A DNA stretch of 41,351 nt from a virus. The translations under genes and the position numbers were made by a program. The stretch is from positions 1 through 41,351 of IMG/VR virus record IMGVR_UViG_3300044699_000128, one strand, 5' to 3'. Positions 1 through 7,767 of this stretch are shown here, in pieces. Every line of letters begins with the position of its first letter. Within the stretch, counting starts at the first letter, position 1. The notes under the pieces were generated by a model that made no database searches, was not told where the DNA came from, and was given only the letters and a program-made list of their open reading frames with translations.

Positions 1-60
1 GCTTGGATCTTGGTGCTTCCCCGGCTCTGTGACCTGCTGCTATTCGCTTGGGTCAATGTG

Positions 61-167
61 AACTTGGTTTCTTAAGTACCTAGGTTGATGATCGACTTTT
101 AGTATTTTAGGTACAAAAAACGGATTCTTGATTTTCAAGGATTTTCCGGAAATTTATTTAAGTCGTT
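61..167 (+). promoter_or_regulatory. AT-rich leader upstream of first gene
   Basis: This stretch is much more AT-rich than its surroundings and lies directly upstream of the first plus-strand gene. It contains ACCTAGGTTGA at 78-88, which recurs as part of a perfect palindrome at 781-796. That suggests a shared operator. No promoter hexamers can be assigned with confidence. Confidence 0.35.
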
Positions 168-658
168 GTGCATGACGTCCTACAGCAACCTAGTAACCTG
201 AATCAATGGAGCTTCAGGCAGTCAGCCAGGACTACGGTGCGGCTCACCGAACAAGTGCGCTCGTTCTCGGCCACACGGCTACACGAGATGATCGAAGGGC
301 TGCGCCCCTACGTCGCTGAGGCGCTGTCCGACCCCGGCGGAATCCACGAGCTGGAGCCGTCGCGGCTGGTCGCCTACACACAGTTGTTGAAACTTCAAGC
401 ATCCCTGGTGAAGGATCTTGGAATGCTGTATCGGGTGCACGACCGCCCGGACAACGAAGACGACGACTCAATCCCCGCGGTCACCGTCGCCCTGATGCTC
501 GAAGAAGCCGCCATGAGACACGCCGCCGAGCTTGCAGAAGCTACACAGGCTGCGGGAAACACGGGTGCGTGAGGAGCTGGCGGCCTCGGAAGCGGCGCAC
601 GTTGGAGTCCGCGCGGGCGCAGGTGACCGGACAGTTGGCGCGGCTGCGGCAGCGCTGA
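168..658 (+). CDS. Hypothetical helical/coiled-coil phage protein (one frameshift)
   Basis: A GTG start at 168 opens a frame that reads to 572. Around 530-560 the coding signal moves to another frame and continues as a Leu/Arg/Glu-rich helix ending ...GQLARLRQR at 658. The protein would be about 160 aa and mostly helical, with a central segment (LHEMIEGLRPYVAEAL) and a charged coiled-coil-like tail. No motif identifies its function. Position and size resemble small early phage proteins, and a small DNA-binding or packaging protein is possible but unsupported. The frameshift is probably a sequence error. Confidence 0.5.
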
Positions 659-1090
659 ATGTAGGAATGTAGGAACAGGTGTCCTAACTACATCCACATG
701 GTGGGATAGCGGAGGTGTTTCCGCAGCTCATGTAGCTTGTGTAGGAAATGTAGTTGTCGGTGGAACTTTTTTACACATGAGTCAACCTAGGTTGACGCCT
801 CTTCTTCTGTCTTCTTTTCATGTGTGCGAGAAACTATCCTACATATCCTACATAAGCTACACCAGCAGGCAATATAGATGTGTAAGAATTGTAGTTTTCG
901 ATAGACATCTATATCTGATCTTGATGTTTCCCCAGCTCATGTAGCTTATGTAGGATGAAACTATCCTACACAAAACCCTTCCACATCGTGAGACGCTGTT
1001 CGAGATCCGTGCCGGAAGCCGACGCTTGAACAGACGAGGAAGGTAGAGTAAGGTACCGGGCATACCTATGTAGGATTCATGGGAGGAGAC
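659..1090. repeat. TGTAGGA repeat cluster (iteron/operator-like intergenic region)
   Basis: This 430-bp non-coding stretch holds eight exact copies of TGTAGGA. Five are on the plus strand (660, 668, 740, 949, 1069) and three are inverted (837, 846, 964). Longer repeats are built around them: CAGCTCATGTAGCTT followed by GTGTAGGA at 724-746, the same with ATGTAGGA at 933-955, and an inverted version (TCCTACATAAGCTACACC) at 846-863. Chance would give far fewer than one copy. Candidate roles are a replication origin with iterons, binding sites for a phage repressor, or a transcription control region for the genes downstream. Confidence 0.7.
781..796. promoter_or_regulatory. 16-bp perfect palindrome GTCAACCTAGGTTGAC
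   Basis: The sequence equals its own reverse complement over 16 bases, typical of a dimeric regulator's operator. Eleven bases of it (ACCTAGGTTGA) recur at 78-88 upstream of the first gene. No T-run follows, so it is not a terminator. The XRE-type proteins at 3684-4240 are possible binders, by inference only. Confidence 0.55.
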
Positions 1091-1097
1091 GTTGAGG

Positions 1098-1663
1098 ATG
1101 GAACGCGAAGAACTGACCGAAGCGCAGAGCCAGCACATGCGGGCCTTCATCGCCGCGCTGCGCAGCGGTAAACTATCGGCAGGGACGCCGATACCTCAAA
1201 ACCACCTACAACTACGACACGACCGAACAGTCCGAGGTCCCACTGCACTGCTGCCTCGGTGTCGCCGTGGAACAGGCCATCATCGACGGATGCCCTGTCC
1301 AGTGGGCGAACCGAACTTCAGCACCTCCTATGCCGTCCCGGACGCCGACCAGTCAGGACAAGACGCCAAGGGTCTGCCGTACGTGTTGCAGACCTGGTAC
1401 GGCATCGAGAACATGTACGGCTATGTGACGGTGGCCTGCCGTGGAACTCGGCAGGCGCAGCACCGATCTCCTTTGCAGCGGCGGCCCCAACGCCCAAGCG
1501 GCGCATTCGATCGGCGGGGACCTGGGCACCTGCGACGGCAACGTGCGCATCGAGGCGACCAAACTCAACGACACCTATAAGTGGTCGTTTCAACCAGATC
1601 GCCGACGCGTTCGAGCACACGTATCTGTCCTTGTCCGACCAGTCCGATGCCTCCAAGGATTGA
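1098..1663 (+). CDS. Conserved phage hypothetical (ALRSGK...CCLGV family), frameshifted
   Basis: ATG at 1098 follows GGAGGAG at 1082-1088. The N-terminal MERE...IAALRSGK, then LHCCLGVAVE after a frameshift near 1185, and a C-terminal ending in ALEHTYLS-like sequence (NQIADAFEHTYLSLSD) match the layout of a small actinophage protein family. That family starts with an ALRSGKY motif, has a CCLGV motif in the middle and ends in an ...IAD.I. helix. At least three frame changes (near 1185, 1440 and 1590) are needed to read it through, so the sequence probably contains indel errors. Function is unknown. Confidence 0.55.
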
Positions 1664-1940
1664 CCCAGCCGAGGGCGGCGAAGATCCACGCGCTGCTGGA
1701 GCGTTGCCGCGTGCAGGGCCGGGATCCGGTGCAGGCTTTGGATGAGCGTGGTTGGCTTGCTGTACGACCAGGTGCGCGCGGGAGTTGTTCGTCGGCGCCC
1801 TTGCAAACCCTTGCGACGATGTTGAACGCGAGGTCTGTCGATCGCGATAGCGAAGACGCTTGGCCTGTCCCCGGTCCCGGCGACGGCGCACGCGAACGAA
1901 TAGTCTTTGGTCCGAGGCGTGGATCAGGCACGTCATGGAG
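1664..1940 (+). CDS. Possible small gene, frame unclear
   Basis: Between two better-supported genes, one frame reads RAAKIHALLERCRVQGRD and then VQALDERGWL, which looks like genuine protein. Further downstream the frame becomes ambiguous and no clear start with a ribosome site is visible. It probably holds one short plus-strand gene broken by indels. No function can be suggested. Confidence 0.25.
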
Positions 1941-1950
1941 GGTTGGGTTC

Positions 1951-2070
1951 ATGAATGACGCTGAGGCTTTCGAGCGTGCCAGCCAGTCCATGGAGAGAAA
2001 GCTACGCACGTCGATGGCTGAGCTTGCGGTCTTGGTGCAGTCCCTGCGCGATGAGCAGATGAATGCCTGA
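1951..2070 (+). CDS. Small hypothetical protein (39 aa)
   Basis: ATG at 1951 opens a 39-codon frame (MNDAEAFERASQSMERKLR...). It is acidic then helical, ends with DEQMNA and has no detectable motif. A GGAGGGTTG stretch 12-20 nt upstream could act as ribosome site. It may be a separate small phage gene or the tail of the preceding unclear frame. Confidence 0.4.
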   Translation: MNDAEAFERASQSMERKLRTSMAELAVLVQSLRDEQMNA

Positions 2071-2148
2071 CACCCTGTATCATGTCCTCGGTGGCGTACG
2101 GGCTTCTGGAAGCCGGAACCGGCAGAGTGATCCTGGCGAACACTGTCG

Positions 2149-2358
2149 GTGGTCGCCGGGATCGTGTTGGCGAACATGATCCAGCAAGCAAAAGAGAAAG
2201 AGGAGCTGCTGCGCTTCTACGAAAGCCAGTTGCTCGGCCTGCAAGACCCACAACAAGAGGAGACAAACCCACATGGAAACACTGACCCGGGAACTGACCC
2301 GCAACGGCAACGGTCTGTGGGACGTGACCCAGAAACCGGCGACACCGGCACCGACTGA
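2149..2358 (+). CDS. Small hypothetical protein with N-terminal hydrophobic segment
   Basis: A GTG start at 2149 gives MVAGIVLANMIQQAKEKEEL, a short hydrophobic N-terminus followed by a charged helix and a Gly/Asp/Gln-rich tail. The 3' part overlaps the next gene by about 85 nt in another frame, so the true end may be earlier. An upstream frame (from 2082) may contribute the true N-terminus through a frameshift. Function unknown. Confidence 0.35.
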   Translation: MVAGIVLANMIQQAKEKEELLRFYESQLLGLQDPQQEETNPHGNTDPGTDPQRQRSVGRDPETGDTGTD

Positions 2359-3159
2359 CTTCAGCGAGCCACCCAAGTACAAGCTGGAACCCGCGGACGG
2401 CTGGGCAACGGCTTCTACGCCGTGGCCGCTGCGCAACATCTTCCACGGTGACGGCTCCGTGCTCGTCCGCGCCGGGGACCGGTCCGGCTGGCTGGCCAGC
2501 GACCGTTCCCTGTCCCAGCACGGGCACATGCTGGACCGACCCCGACACCAAGGGTCAAAGGACTACGCCAGGGTGTGGGGCTATTCTCAGTTGCGCCGCC
2601 GTGCCATCCTCGCCGACAACGCCTTCATCACCGGCCCACGCGGCCGTCCGCCGGAGGACGCACAGATCCTTTGGCAGCGCCCAGATCGAAGGCTACGCCC
2701 AGATCTACGGCCAGGCTGTTGTCCAAGACGGACGGGTGCACGGCAACGCGCGTATGGAAGACAAACACACGCGTCGAAGGTGGAGGCGTCCTCCTTGACG
2801 GCAACACCATTCTCCAGGGCCAACGCGGTCGTGCGCTCAGAGGAAGACCTGTTCATCTCCCAGGGTTGCTTCGCGGCGACATGCTGGTGACAGCATCGGA
2901 CCGCTACCTGGTGTCAACAGCGACTGGGGTCCGGTGCTGGTCGCCCCCACCGCCAGCGGCCAGTGGACGGGGCGTGTTCGGCTGGCCAGACGTTCAACCA
3001 ACTTCGCGGAACTGCGCGATCTGGCCGACAGCAACATCGACGAAAGTGACGACTTCGCCCGCCAGATCCTGGGCCGCTACCATGGCGCTGGTGCGCCGGT
3101 CCCTGAAGGCGTGGGGTACTGGAGCAAGGGACATCATCGACGAGACCACCGAAGACTAG
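2273..3159 (+). CDS. Hexapeptide-repeat (left-handed beta-helix) protein, frameshifted
   Basis: ATG at 2273 begins METLTRELTRNGNGLWD. Across several frames the product contains successive hexapeptide-like repeats: ARVWGYSQL, AILADNAFITG, AQIEGYAQIYGQAVV, GNARMED, TRVEGG, NTILQGNAVV. These form the left-handed beta-helix seen in acyltransferases and in a common actinophage protein of unknown role. The C-terminal part, DWGPVLVAPTASGQWTGRV then a helical LRDLADSNIDESDDFARQI, agrees with that phage family. At least four indels break the frame. No transferase catalytic His is evident, so a scaffold or binding role is as likely as catalysis. Confidence 0.6.
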
Positions 3160-3165
3160 GGACAT

Positions 3166-3361
3166 GTGAACACAGATGGCCGGTGCACGATTCCAGACGG
3201 GGGTCGGGCACCGGCCGTCCAGATTGGACAATGAGATGGATGTCCCCTGTTGCTGTTCGAGCAATCTCGCCGAAGAGATCGACATAGCCGCCCCGGTGAT
3301 CGAGGAACCGCAGCCGTGGGACCTGATCCCGGACCCGCCGTTGCGCGTACTGATCCCGTGA
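3166..3361 (+). CDS. Small hypothetical acidic protein
   Basis: A GTG at 3166 starts VNTDGRCTIPDGGRAPAVQ. After a frame change near 3235 the sequence continues as a Pro/Glu-rich tail (AAPVIEEPQPWDLIPDPP) ending at 3361. Both parts read like protein and are consistent with one gene of about 65 aa carrying an indel. No domain is recognised. Confidence 0.35.
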
Positions 3362-3682
3362 AATCGCGGAGAAGTTGCACCCGGGCCAAGGCGTGACAGG
3401 CTGGCTCTACACGCAGGAGACAACTGGCCCGTTTATGCCAGCACTACGCCGAGCGTGAAGAGGCTGAGTCAGATGAACCGTTCGGCAGGACTGACGGAGA
3501 CGAGTGTGGGTCCCGACGACGAGTTCGAGTTCCTTGTCATACATGACGCAACGGTGCGCAAGAAGTCGAGGCTAAGTGGCGTCGGCTGCGGCGTCGCCGT
3601 CGCTGGTACACGTTGCGGAGGTGGTGGCGGTGACCGTTATCAACTACAAGGTCCACGAGGAAGAACACGGAAAACCCTTGTA
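3362..3682 (+). CDS. Fragmentary small genes, unassigned
   Basis: Three short plus-strand pieces look coding: GQGVTGWLYTQETTGP (from 3390), an acidic LARLCQHYAEREEAESDEPFGR (from about 3420) ending near 3545, and a very basic Arg/Trp-rich stretch EAKWRRLRRRRRWYTLRRWW ending at 3631. A GTG at 3629 then gives the 17-residue MTVINYKVHEEEHGKPL just before the XRE gene. These may be two or three tiny genes with errors. Functions unknown. Confidence 0.25.
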
Positions 3683-3683
3683 G

Positions 3684-3929
3684 GTGCTTCGGGACCGGCT
3701 GCGCAACGAACGTTTGAGCCGCGACTGGACCTATCCACAGGCCGGGGCGCAAATATCGGCGGTCGGAGGAACTTCCTGTTACGAGATGGAGAACCTGCGC
3801 TCCTCGATCAAGGTCGAAAACTTGCAGTTGTGGGCTTCGATCTATGACATGCGGGTTGAATTCATCGTCCGTGACTTCTGGACGTTTGCTTGGCCCTCGG
3901 GACGAGTTGGTCCTTCCTCTACCGGCTAA
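3684..3929 (+). CDS. XRE-type helix-turn-helix regulator
   Basis: A GTG start at 3684 encodes LRDRLRNERLSRDWTYPQAG, with helices typical of a Cro/C1 (XRE) domain: RLRNERLSRDWTYPQAGAQI, then a recognition-helix region (TSCYEMENLRSSIKVENLQLW). It ends LWASIYDMRVEFIVRDF. At about 81 aa it is a stand-alone DNA-binding domain. A second XRE-like frame follows directly. Likely a transcriptional regulator of phage early genes; the palindrome at 781-796 is a possible target, by inference. Confidence 0.6.
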   Translation: MLRDRLRNERLSRDWTYPQAGAQISAVGGTSCYEMENLRSSIKVENLQLWASIYDMRVEFIVRDFWTFAWPSGRVGPSSTG

Positions 3930-4240
3930 CGCGTCCGTTCGACAACCACCGGATGCAGCGCCTGTGGCTGGTTTCGGCGCGCTGCGCCGCTGGCGCGAAA
4001 CGGCTCGGTGTGTCCACATTGGACGTGGTGTGAAGCAATGGGTAATCAAGCACGACTCGGTGACCCAGTGGGGAGCGCACGGCATCCAACCCGTACCTGG
4101 GGTATGTGATGGCGTACGCGCGGGCCGTCGGGACCTCGGTTGCACCTGCACTGTGGAAGAGAGAGGACTGGATCTCTGATGAAGTCGACAGAGGGGAAGC
4201 AAGACATGACCGACAACCTGCCCGTTCAGCATGATCGAAT
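3930..4240 (+). CDS. Second XRE-type helix-turn-helix protein, frameshifted
   Basis: Reading across frames gives ...LWLVSALRRWRETLGVSTLD, then IKHDSVTQWE, then NPYLGYVMAYARAVGTSVAP and ALWKREDWISDEVDRGEARH. That order (helix 1, helix-turn-helix with TQWE, helix 4-5) matches an XRE domain. The start is uncertain and may lie before 3930 or overlap the previous gene. It overlaps the following start (4206) by about 35 nt. Probably a second small regulator in tandem with the first. Confidence 0.45.
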
Positions 4241-4581
4241 AAACAAACATCCTCGAACTGATCGGAGAAACCCACCGCCGCAGCCGCCCAGCCCGCCGGT
4301 CCGCCGGTCGGCGCACGATCACCGGACGCTGCCGCCGGACGCCTACATCCGCCCGACGCTTGGTGGATCTGCCGTTGTCGGCACGGCTGCGCGACGCGAT
4401 ACGCCATGTTCGCGGAGGTGCTGCAACCGATGGTCGACAACTTCGAGGCGTTGCAGCCGGAGGTTGTTCAGTGCTCTGTCTGCTACCGCAACTGGGCGGC
4501 TGGCCACCACAGGTTCTGAAGGAGCACTACTTCCAGCACACGTGGCTGCAGCGGCGCCTGGCGAAGTTCGGGATCCGATGA
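4206..4581 (+). CDS. Small hypothetical protein, frameshifted
   Basis: ATG at 4206 (MTDNLPVQHDRIN) is followed, after indels, by ILELIGETHRR and later FAEVLQPMVDNFEALQPEVVQCSVCYRNWA in a second frame, then LKEHYFQHTWLQRRLAKFGIR in a third. The CSVC pair could be half of a metal site, but the partner cysteines are not visible. The gene ends right before a strong terminator, so it closes the first plus-strand transcription unit. Confidence 0.4.
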
Positions 4582-4585
4582 GTTT

Positions 4586-4627
4586 GAGGCCCGATCCTGG
4601 TGTCCGTCAGGATCGGGCCTCTTGTTT
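4586..4627 (+). terminator. Rho-independent terminator
   Basis: A perfect 14-bp stem, GAGGCCCGATCCTG (4586-4599) pairing with CAGGATCGGGCCTC (4608-4621), has an 8-nt loop and is followed by TTGTTT. It lies five bases after the stop of the preceding gene and ends the unit that begins at 168 or 1098. Confidence 0.9.
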
Positions 4628-4777
4628 GCCTCAGGCGTCTGCACGTAGCCCCGCGTTTTCGCTGGGACCAGCGGCGGAGTTTCAGTCGCGCCGGGTCCGC
4701 CCAGTTCCCTGAAGGTTCCCCAATCCTCCCACCAAAGACACCAAACGTCAAGGGTGTACGTAGAAGGTATTTGAAGG

Positions 4778-4806
4778 TTGCGCGTGATCATACCCGAGAG
4801 TATGCT
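4778..4806 (+). promoter_or_regulatory. Promoter TTGCGC-N17-TATGCT (leaderless-type)
   Basis: TTGCGC at 4778-4783 is followed after exactly 17 nt by TATGCT at 4801-4806. The ATG of the next gene is 7 nt downstream, so transcription would start at or next to the start codon. Three other genes in the window share this geometry. It sits after a terminator, as expected for a new transcription unit. The intervening 4628-4777 shows no gene. Confidence 0.6.
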
Positions 4807-4813
4807 GCCGGTC

Positions 4814-5059
4814 ATGAACGCACTGAACGCCAAGCTGATCTACGCGATGATCACCTCCATCGTCGTGATCATCGCCGCGGTCTGGGTGATCGAACCATGG
4901 GTACGCGAATGTGGCTTCCAGATGGCAGGCCTTGCAGCCAAACCTTTACGCCTTGCCGGGCGTAGCCGGGACCCGTACCGCCGTGGCACCTGGAACCAGC
5001 TGAGGTTCTACAACTACCGGCGCAGCTACCGAGGAGAACACCGTGGCTTCAACTGGTGA
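4814..5059 (+). CDS. Small single-pass membrane protein
   Basis: ATG at 4814 encodes MNALNAKLIYAM followed by a hydrophobic segment (ITSIVVIIAAVWVIEPW, residues about 12-28), then a basic Arg/Tyr-rich tail. At 81 aa it is typical of phage membrane peptides of unknown role. In-frame alternatives upstream exist (4802, 4778), but 4814 fits the leaderless promoter. It overlaps the next gene by 17 nt. Confidence 0.6.
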   Translation: MNALNAKLIYAMITSIVVIIAAVWVIEPWVRECGFQMAGLAAKPLRLAGRSRDPYRRGTWNQLRFYNYRRSYRGEHRGFNW

Positions 5060-5262
5060 ACAGGCCATGGAGGACGTCAGCAAAACACTCCTGGAGCTGG
5101 CGAAAGCCGTGGCCGAACTGACGGAGATCGTCATCAAGCAGGACGGCCAGATCAGACAACTCGAATCGGACCGCGGCCACCTACATCACGATTTGCGTTT
5201 CGCGTGTCGGCATCCTCGAAACGCCGTACCGAAAACTCACAAATCCCCCGAAGGTGGTATAG
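5043..5262 (+). CDS. Small coiled-coil protein
   Basis: A GTG start at 5043 gives MASTGEQAMEDVSKTLLELA and continues KAVAELTEIVIKQDGQIRQLE with clear heptad periodicity. After a probable indel near 5175 the frame ends ...GILETPYRKLTNPPKVV at 5262, immediately before the next GTG. About 72 aa. It probably forms an oligomeric coiled coil. Function is unknown. Confidence 0.5.
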
Positions 5263-5672
5263 GTGAACATGGACAGCCGCGATTTGGTGATACCGGCGCC
5301 CGCGAGCGACGCAACGCTGGAGAAACCCTTCGAACTGGACGTCATCGGTGTCCTGTTCGAGGAGTTCCTCAACCGGCACAGCCGCCACGCCGAAGACGAG
5401 AGATGGCTCAAAGAGTTCAAGGCCGAGATACGGCTTCGGGTCCAACGATGCAGAGGTTGTATCGCTACAAGGGACGGCATCGTCGCGGTGGACGAACGCA
5501 ACGGCAAGTTCACCTTGTCCAAGCTCGCCGAAACGGACCCCGATCTCGTGGCCCAGGTACACGCATTGGGTGACGACAGAAACGTTTCGACGAGGAGGCC
5601 TTCAGGCAGGATCATCCGAAGATCTGGGCGCAGGATGCGCGCCCAAAGTTTCAAAGTGAAGTAACGGCTTAG
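5263..5672 (+). CDS. Hypothetical acidic phage protein, frameshifted
   Basis: A GTG at 5263 abuts the previous stop and starts MNMDSRDLVIPAPASDATLE, then FELDVIGVLFEEFLNRHSRH. After frame changes near 5435 and 5578 it ends FDEEAFRQDHPKIWAQDARP...SEVTA at 5672. The product would be about 135 aa, acidic and mostly helical. No recognised family or catalytic motif. Confidence 0.5.
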
Positions 5673-5693
5673 GGAAGCCGATGAGGAGACGGA

Positions 5694-5844
5694 GATGACA
5701 GTAAGAGGAAGGTCCACCCACGCGAACTTGTGGTTGGCGCGGAGCTGGTGGACACACCGATGACGTACTACGTCGTCTGGGTCGACGGAAGAACTAGGCA
5801 CGCAACATGCTCCAGTGGAACCAGGAACCCGAGGAAGGCACGTC
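5694..5844 (+). CDS. Small hypothetical protein, frameshifted
   Basis: ATG at 5694, with GGAG 8 nt upstream, gives MTVR. After an indel near 5706 it continues KVHPRELVVGAELVDTPMTY and YVVWVDGRTRHATC. The pattern PRELVVGAELV...VVWVDGR resembles short beta-rich actinophage proteins of unknown function. Its 3' end is unclear because the frame runs into the start of the next gene. Confidence 0.4.
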
Positions 5845-6713
5845 ATGGTAACCAACCGCAAGGCGTCGCCTGCGAAGGTCACCGAGTATTGCAACGCGAT
5901 GCTGGGCGACGAATGGCGCATCAACCCGCAGCCCGTGGTCTACTCTGAGACTGGCTGGCAGGAGGACGGGCAACAGCGGCTCAAGGCCATCGTGGAGGCC
6001 TCCAAAGACGAAGCCAGGGATCCGTATCCCACTGGCCGTCTGTGTGGAACGCCCCCGGACGCGGCACGCATGGTCATCGACATCGGCAAGCGGCGCACCT
6101 CAGCGGACTTCCTCAGGATGCACGGGCAGACCAACGCCAACGTCCTTTCGGCGGGCGCTGAAGATGCTGTACTGCTGTATGACACCATCCGCGGACGTTC
6201 CCTGAATCGTGGCGCCGTTCCCGCTGGTCCCCGCAGCTTCAGCTGAAGGTGCTGCAGGATAACCGATGCTGCTGGTAGGGTGTGCGAGCGGCCACGCGTT
6301 CCGGCATCTGTCACGGTGTCCCCGGCGCGGTCCTGTGTTATCTGAATCTACCGTTCGAATGGACGTCGGCGGCGACGTGCCACCTGGTTCATGCGAGGGC
6401 TGGAGAAGGGCGTCAACCCCGACGAGTTGGACGCGCGCTACGTGTTCCGTGAGGGCCTGGCGCGGGCCAACTACACGCACCGCGACTGGTCCAGCGAGGA
6501 GTTGCTCGGCATCGGCATCAAGGCTTTCAACGCCTGGGTGACCGGCGCCAACGACGACTTCACGTTCGGCCTGCGCAAGAACGAGAAGTACCCCCGATCG
6601 CCTCCGCCGCAGCGGCCCTGCCGCTGCAGAAGATCCTCACCGAAGCGGAACACCGGGCGATCGAGGAAGCGCAGAAGGCGGAGTTCGAGCACAAGAAGCC
6701 GAAGGACTCCTAG
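5845..6713 (+). CDS. ParB-like (DGQxRL) phage protein, frameshifted
   Basis: ATG at 5845 starts MVTNRKASPAKVTEYCNAML. The segment EWRINPQPVVYSETGWQEDG and QQRLKAIVEAS carries the DGQ-x-R-L signature of ParB/Srx-like domains in phage proteins. Next come MVIDIGKRRTSADFLRMHGQ (normally IDtGkrRtaaDvL.i.G) and TNANVLSAA. The C-terminal portion continues in other frames as FMRGLEKGVNPDELDARYVF, TGANDDFTFGLRKNEKYP and EAEHRAIEEAQKAEFEHKKP. Total about 290 aa, the usual family length. Whether these proteins are nucleases or nucleotide-dependent DNA-binding proteins is unclear. Confidence 0.65.
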
Positions 6714-6752
6714 GACTACTTGTAGCGCAGCAGAGGTGTGATACTAAGTCGT

Positions 6753-7247
6753 ATGACGCCTCTGCTCACCTTCAACGTCCTTGGAACCCCTGCGCCGCAG
6801 GGCTCGAAGAATGCCCGATACAATCCCAAGACGGGCAAGACGTTCGTTTACGAACAAAACAGCGAGGCTCAGCGTAGCTGGCGCCAGGACGTGTTGAACG
6901 CGGCGGTCATCGCGCGACGGGCGCTGAACCTGGAGACGATCGAGACCGCGGTGTGGGTGGACATCGAATTCCGGCTGCCGCGCCCGACATCGGTGAGCCT
7001 GCGGCGGCGCCCCTATCCCCATGTCAAGCCCGATGGCGACAAGCTGCAACGCAACACCTGGGATGCCTTAACCCAGGCCGGGGTTTTCCGCGACGACGCA
7101 CTGGTGGTCAACTGGCGGGCCTCGAAGCGCTACGCCACTGACGACCCGCTCGGGGCGCCAGGCGCGACTATCCGTGTCGGCTGGTTCCGCCTCCTGAGAT
7201 CATCTAAAGTACATGTAAGGGCCATCATGTACGAGGAGGCACCGTGA
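6753..7247 (+). CDS. RusA-family Holliday junction resolvase
   Basis: ATG at 6753 encodes a 164-residue protein with the RusA pattern: an N-terminal strand with GTPAPQGSKNAR, then HVKPDGDKLQRNTWDALTQA (the D-x-D pair and the helix that follow the first catalytic strand) and GVFRDDALVVNWRASKRYA with the second acidic site. RusA-type enzymes cut four-way DNA junctions, and phages use them in recombination and for clearing branched DNA before packaging. The frame is intact. The stop overlaps the next GTG (GTGA), so the pair is translationally coupled. An in-frame GTG at 6738 is an alternative start. Confidence 0.85.
   Translation: MTPLLTFNVLGTPAPQGSKNARYNPKTGKTFVYEQNSEAQRSWRQDVLNAAVIARRALNLETIETAVWVDIEFRLPRPTSVSLRRRPYPHVKPDGDKLQRNTWDALTQAGVFRDDALVVNWRASKRYATDDPLGAPGATIRVGWFRLLRSSKVHVRAIMYEEAP
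7209..7232. promoter_or_regulatory. Inverted repeat GTACATG-N10-CATGTAC
   Basis: A perfect 7-bp inverted repeat (7209-7215 and 7226-7232) lies at the 3' end of the resolvase gene, 12 nt before the start of the excisionase-like HTH gene. The spacing suits a dimeric regulator's operator, possibly for autoregulation by that gene's product. As RNA it would form a weak hairpin just upstream of the GAGGAGG ribosome site. Confidence 0.4.
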
Positions 7248-7459
7248 ACCAAGCTAACCATGATCCGGACGACCAGCTGTCCACCACTGAGTGCGCGGTG
7301 CTGGCTAAAGTCAACCGGCGCACCATCGTCACCTGGATACGGTCGGGACAGTTGCAGGCGTCCAGGCTGCCGGGGCGGCGCGGCCACTATCGTGTCAAGT
7401 ACGCCGACTTCAACAGCTTGATCAGCAAACCCGCGACAACAGACAGGGACATTGAATGA
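7244..7459 (+). CDS. Excisionase-like HTH DNA-binding protein
   Basis: A GTG start at 7244 with GAGGAGG 5 nt upstream encodes 71 aa. Residues about 15-60 read STTECAVLAKVNRRTIVTWI then SGQLQASRLPGRRGHYRVKY, a MerR-type/excisionase (HTH_17) winged helix: a helix-turn-helix with RRTIVTWI as recognition helix, then the wing with PGRRGHYRV. Such proteins act as recombination directionality factors or small transcription factors. No integrase is in this window. It overlaps the next gene by ATGA. Confidence 0.75.
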   Translation: MNQANHDPDDQLSTTECAVLAKVNRRTIVTWIRSGQLQASRLPGRRGHYRVKYADFNSLISKPATTDRDIE

Positions 7460-7767
7460 GTGTCGATGATCTAGACCCAGCGCGTAGCCGGTTCCTCGCC
7501 CGCGCCAGCGTCGAAGACCTCGCCCCGCTCTACAGTGCGGCGCTGTCCGCGCTTGAAAACCTCCACCGTGAAGGAAAACTGGCGCCTGTGGGGCCGTGGA
7601 CGGATGCGTCTGGCGTTGAGCACGTGTCGTGGACGCCCGCGGACGGCAGCGTTCTGGAGTGCTACGCAGACATGCTGGGGCTCAATGGGCGCCCGATCTT
7701 GGAGGTCACCTCTAACGAGCGGATTCGGTATAACCGGATGCGTCGCCAGGCCCTCGCGGCGCTGTGA
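7456..7767 (+). CDS. Hypothetical protein (103 aa)
   Basis: ATG at 7456 overlaps the preceding TGA. The intact frame (MSVDDLDPARSRFLARASVE...) has a helical N-terminus (LAPLYSAALSALENLHREGK) and a more structured C-terminus (GPWTDASGVEHVSWTPADGS, LEVTSNERIRYNRMRRQALA). No family recognised. It is the last gene of the plus-strand block and ends facing a minus-strand gene. Confidence 0.7.
   Translation: MSVDDLDPARSRFLARASVEDLAPLYSAALSALENLHREGKLAPVGPWTDASGVEHVSWTPADGSVLECYADMLGLNGRPILEVTSNERIRYNRMRRQALAAL

Noticed and set aside
659-1090. CRISPR array
   Set aside because: Repeats are 7-30 bases, in both orientations and at irregular spacing, without unit-length spacers.
857-1150. Minus-strand ORF of 97 aa through the repeat region
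   Set aside because: Composition follows the AT-rich repeats (many Ser/Tyr/Arg), there is no ribosome site, and it overlaps the start of a better-supported plus-strand gene.
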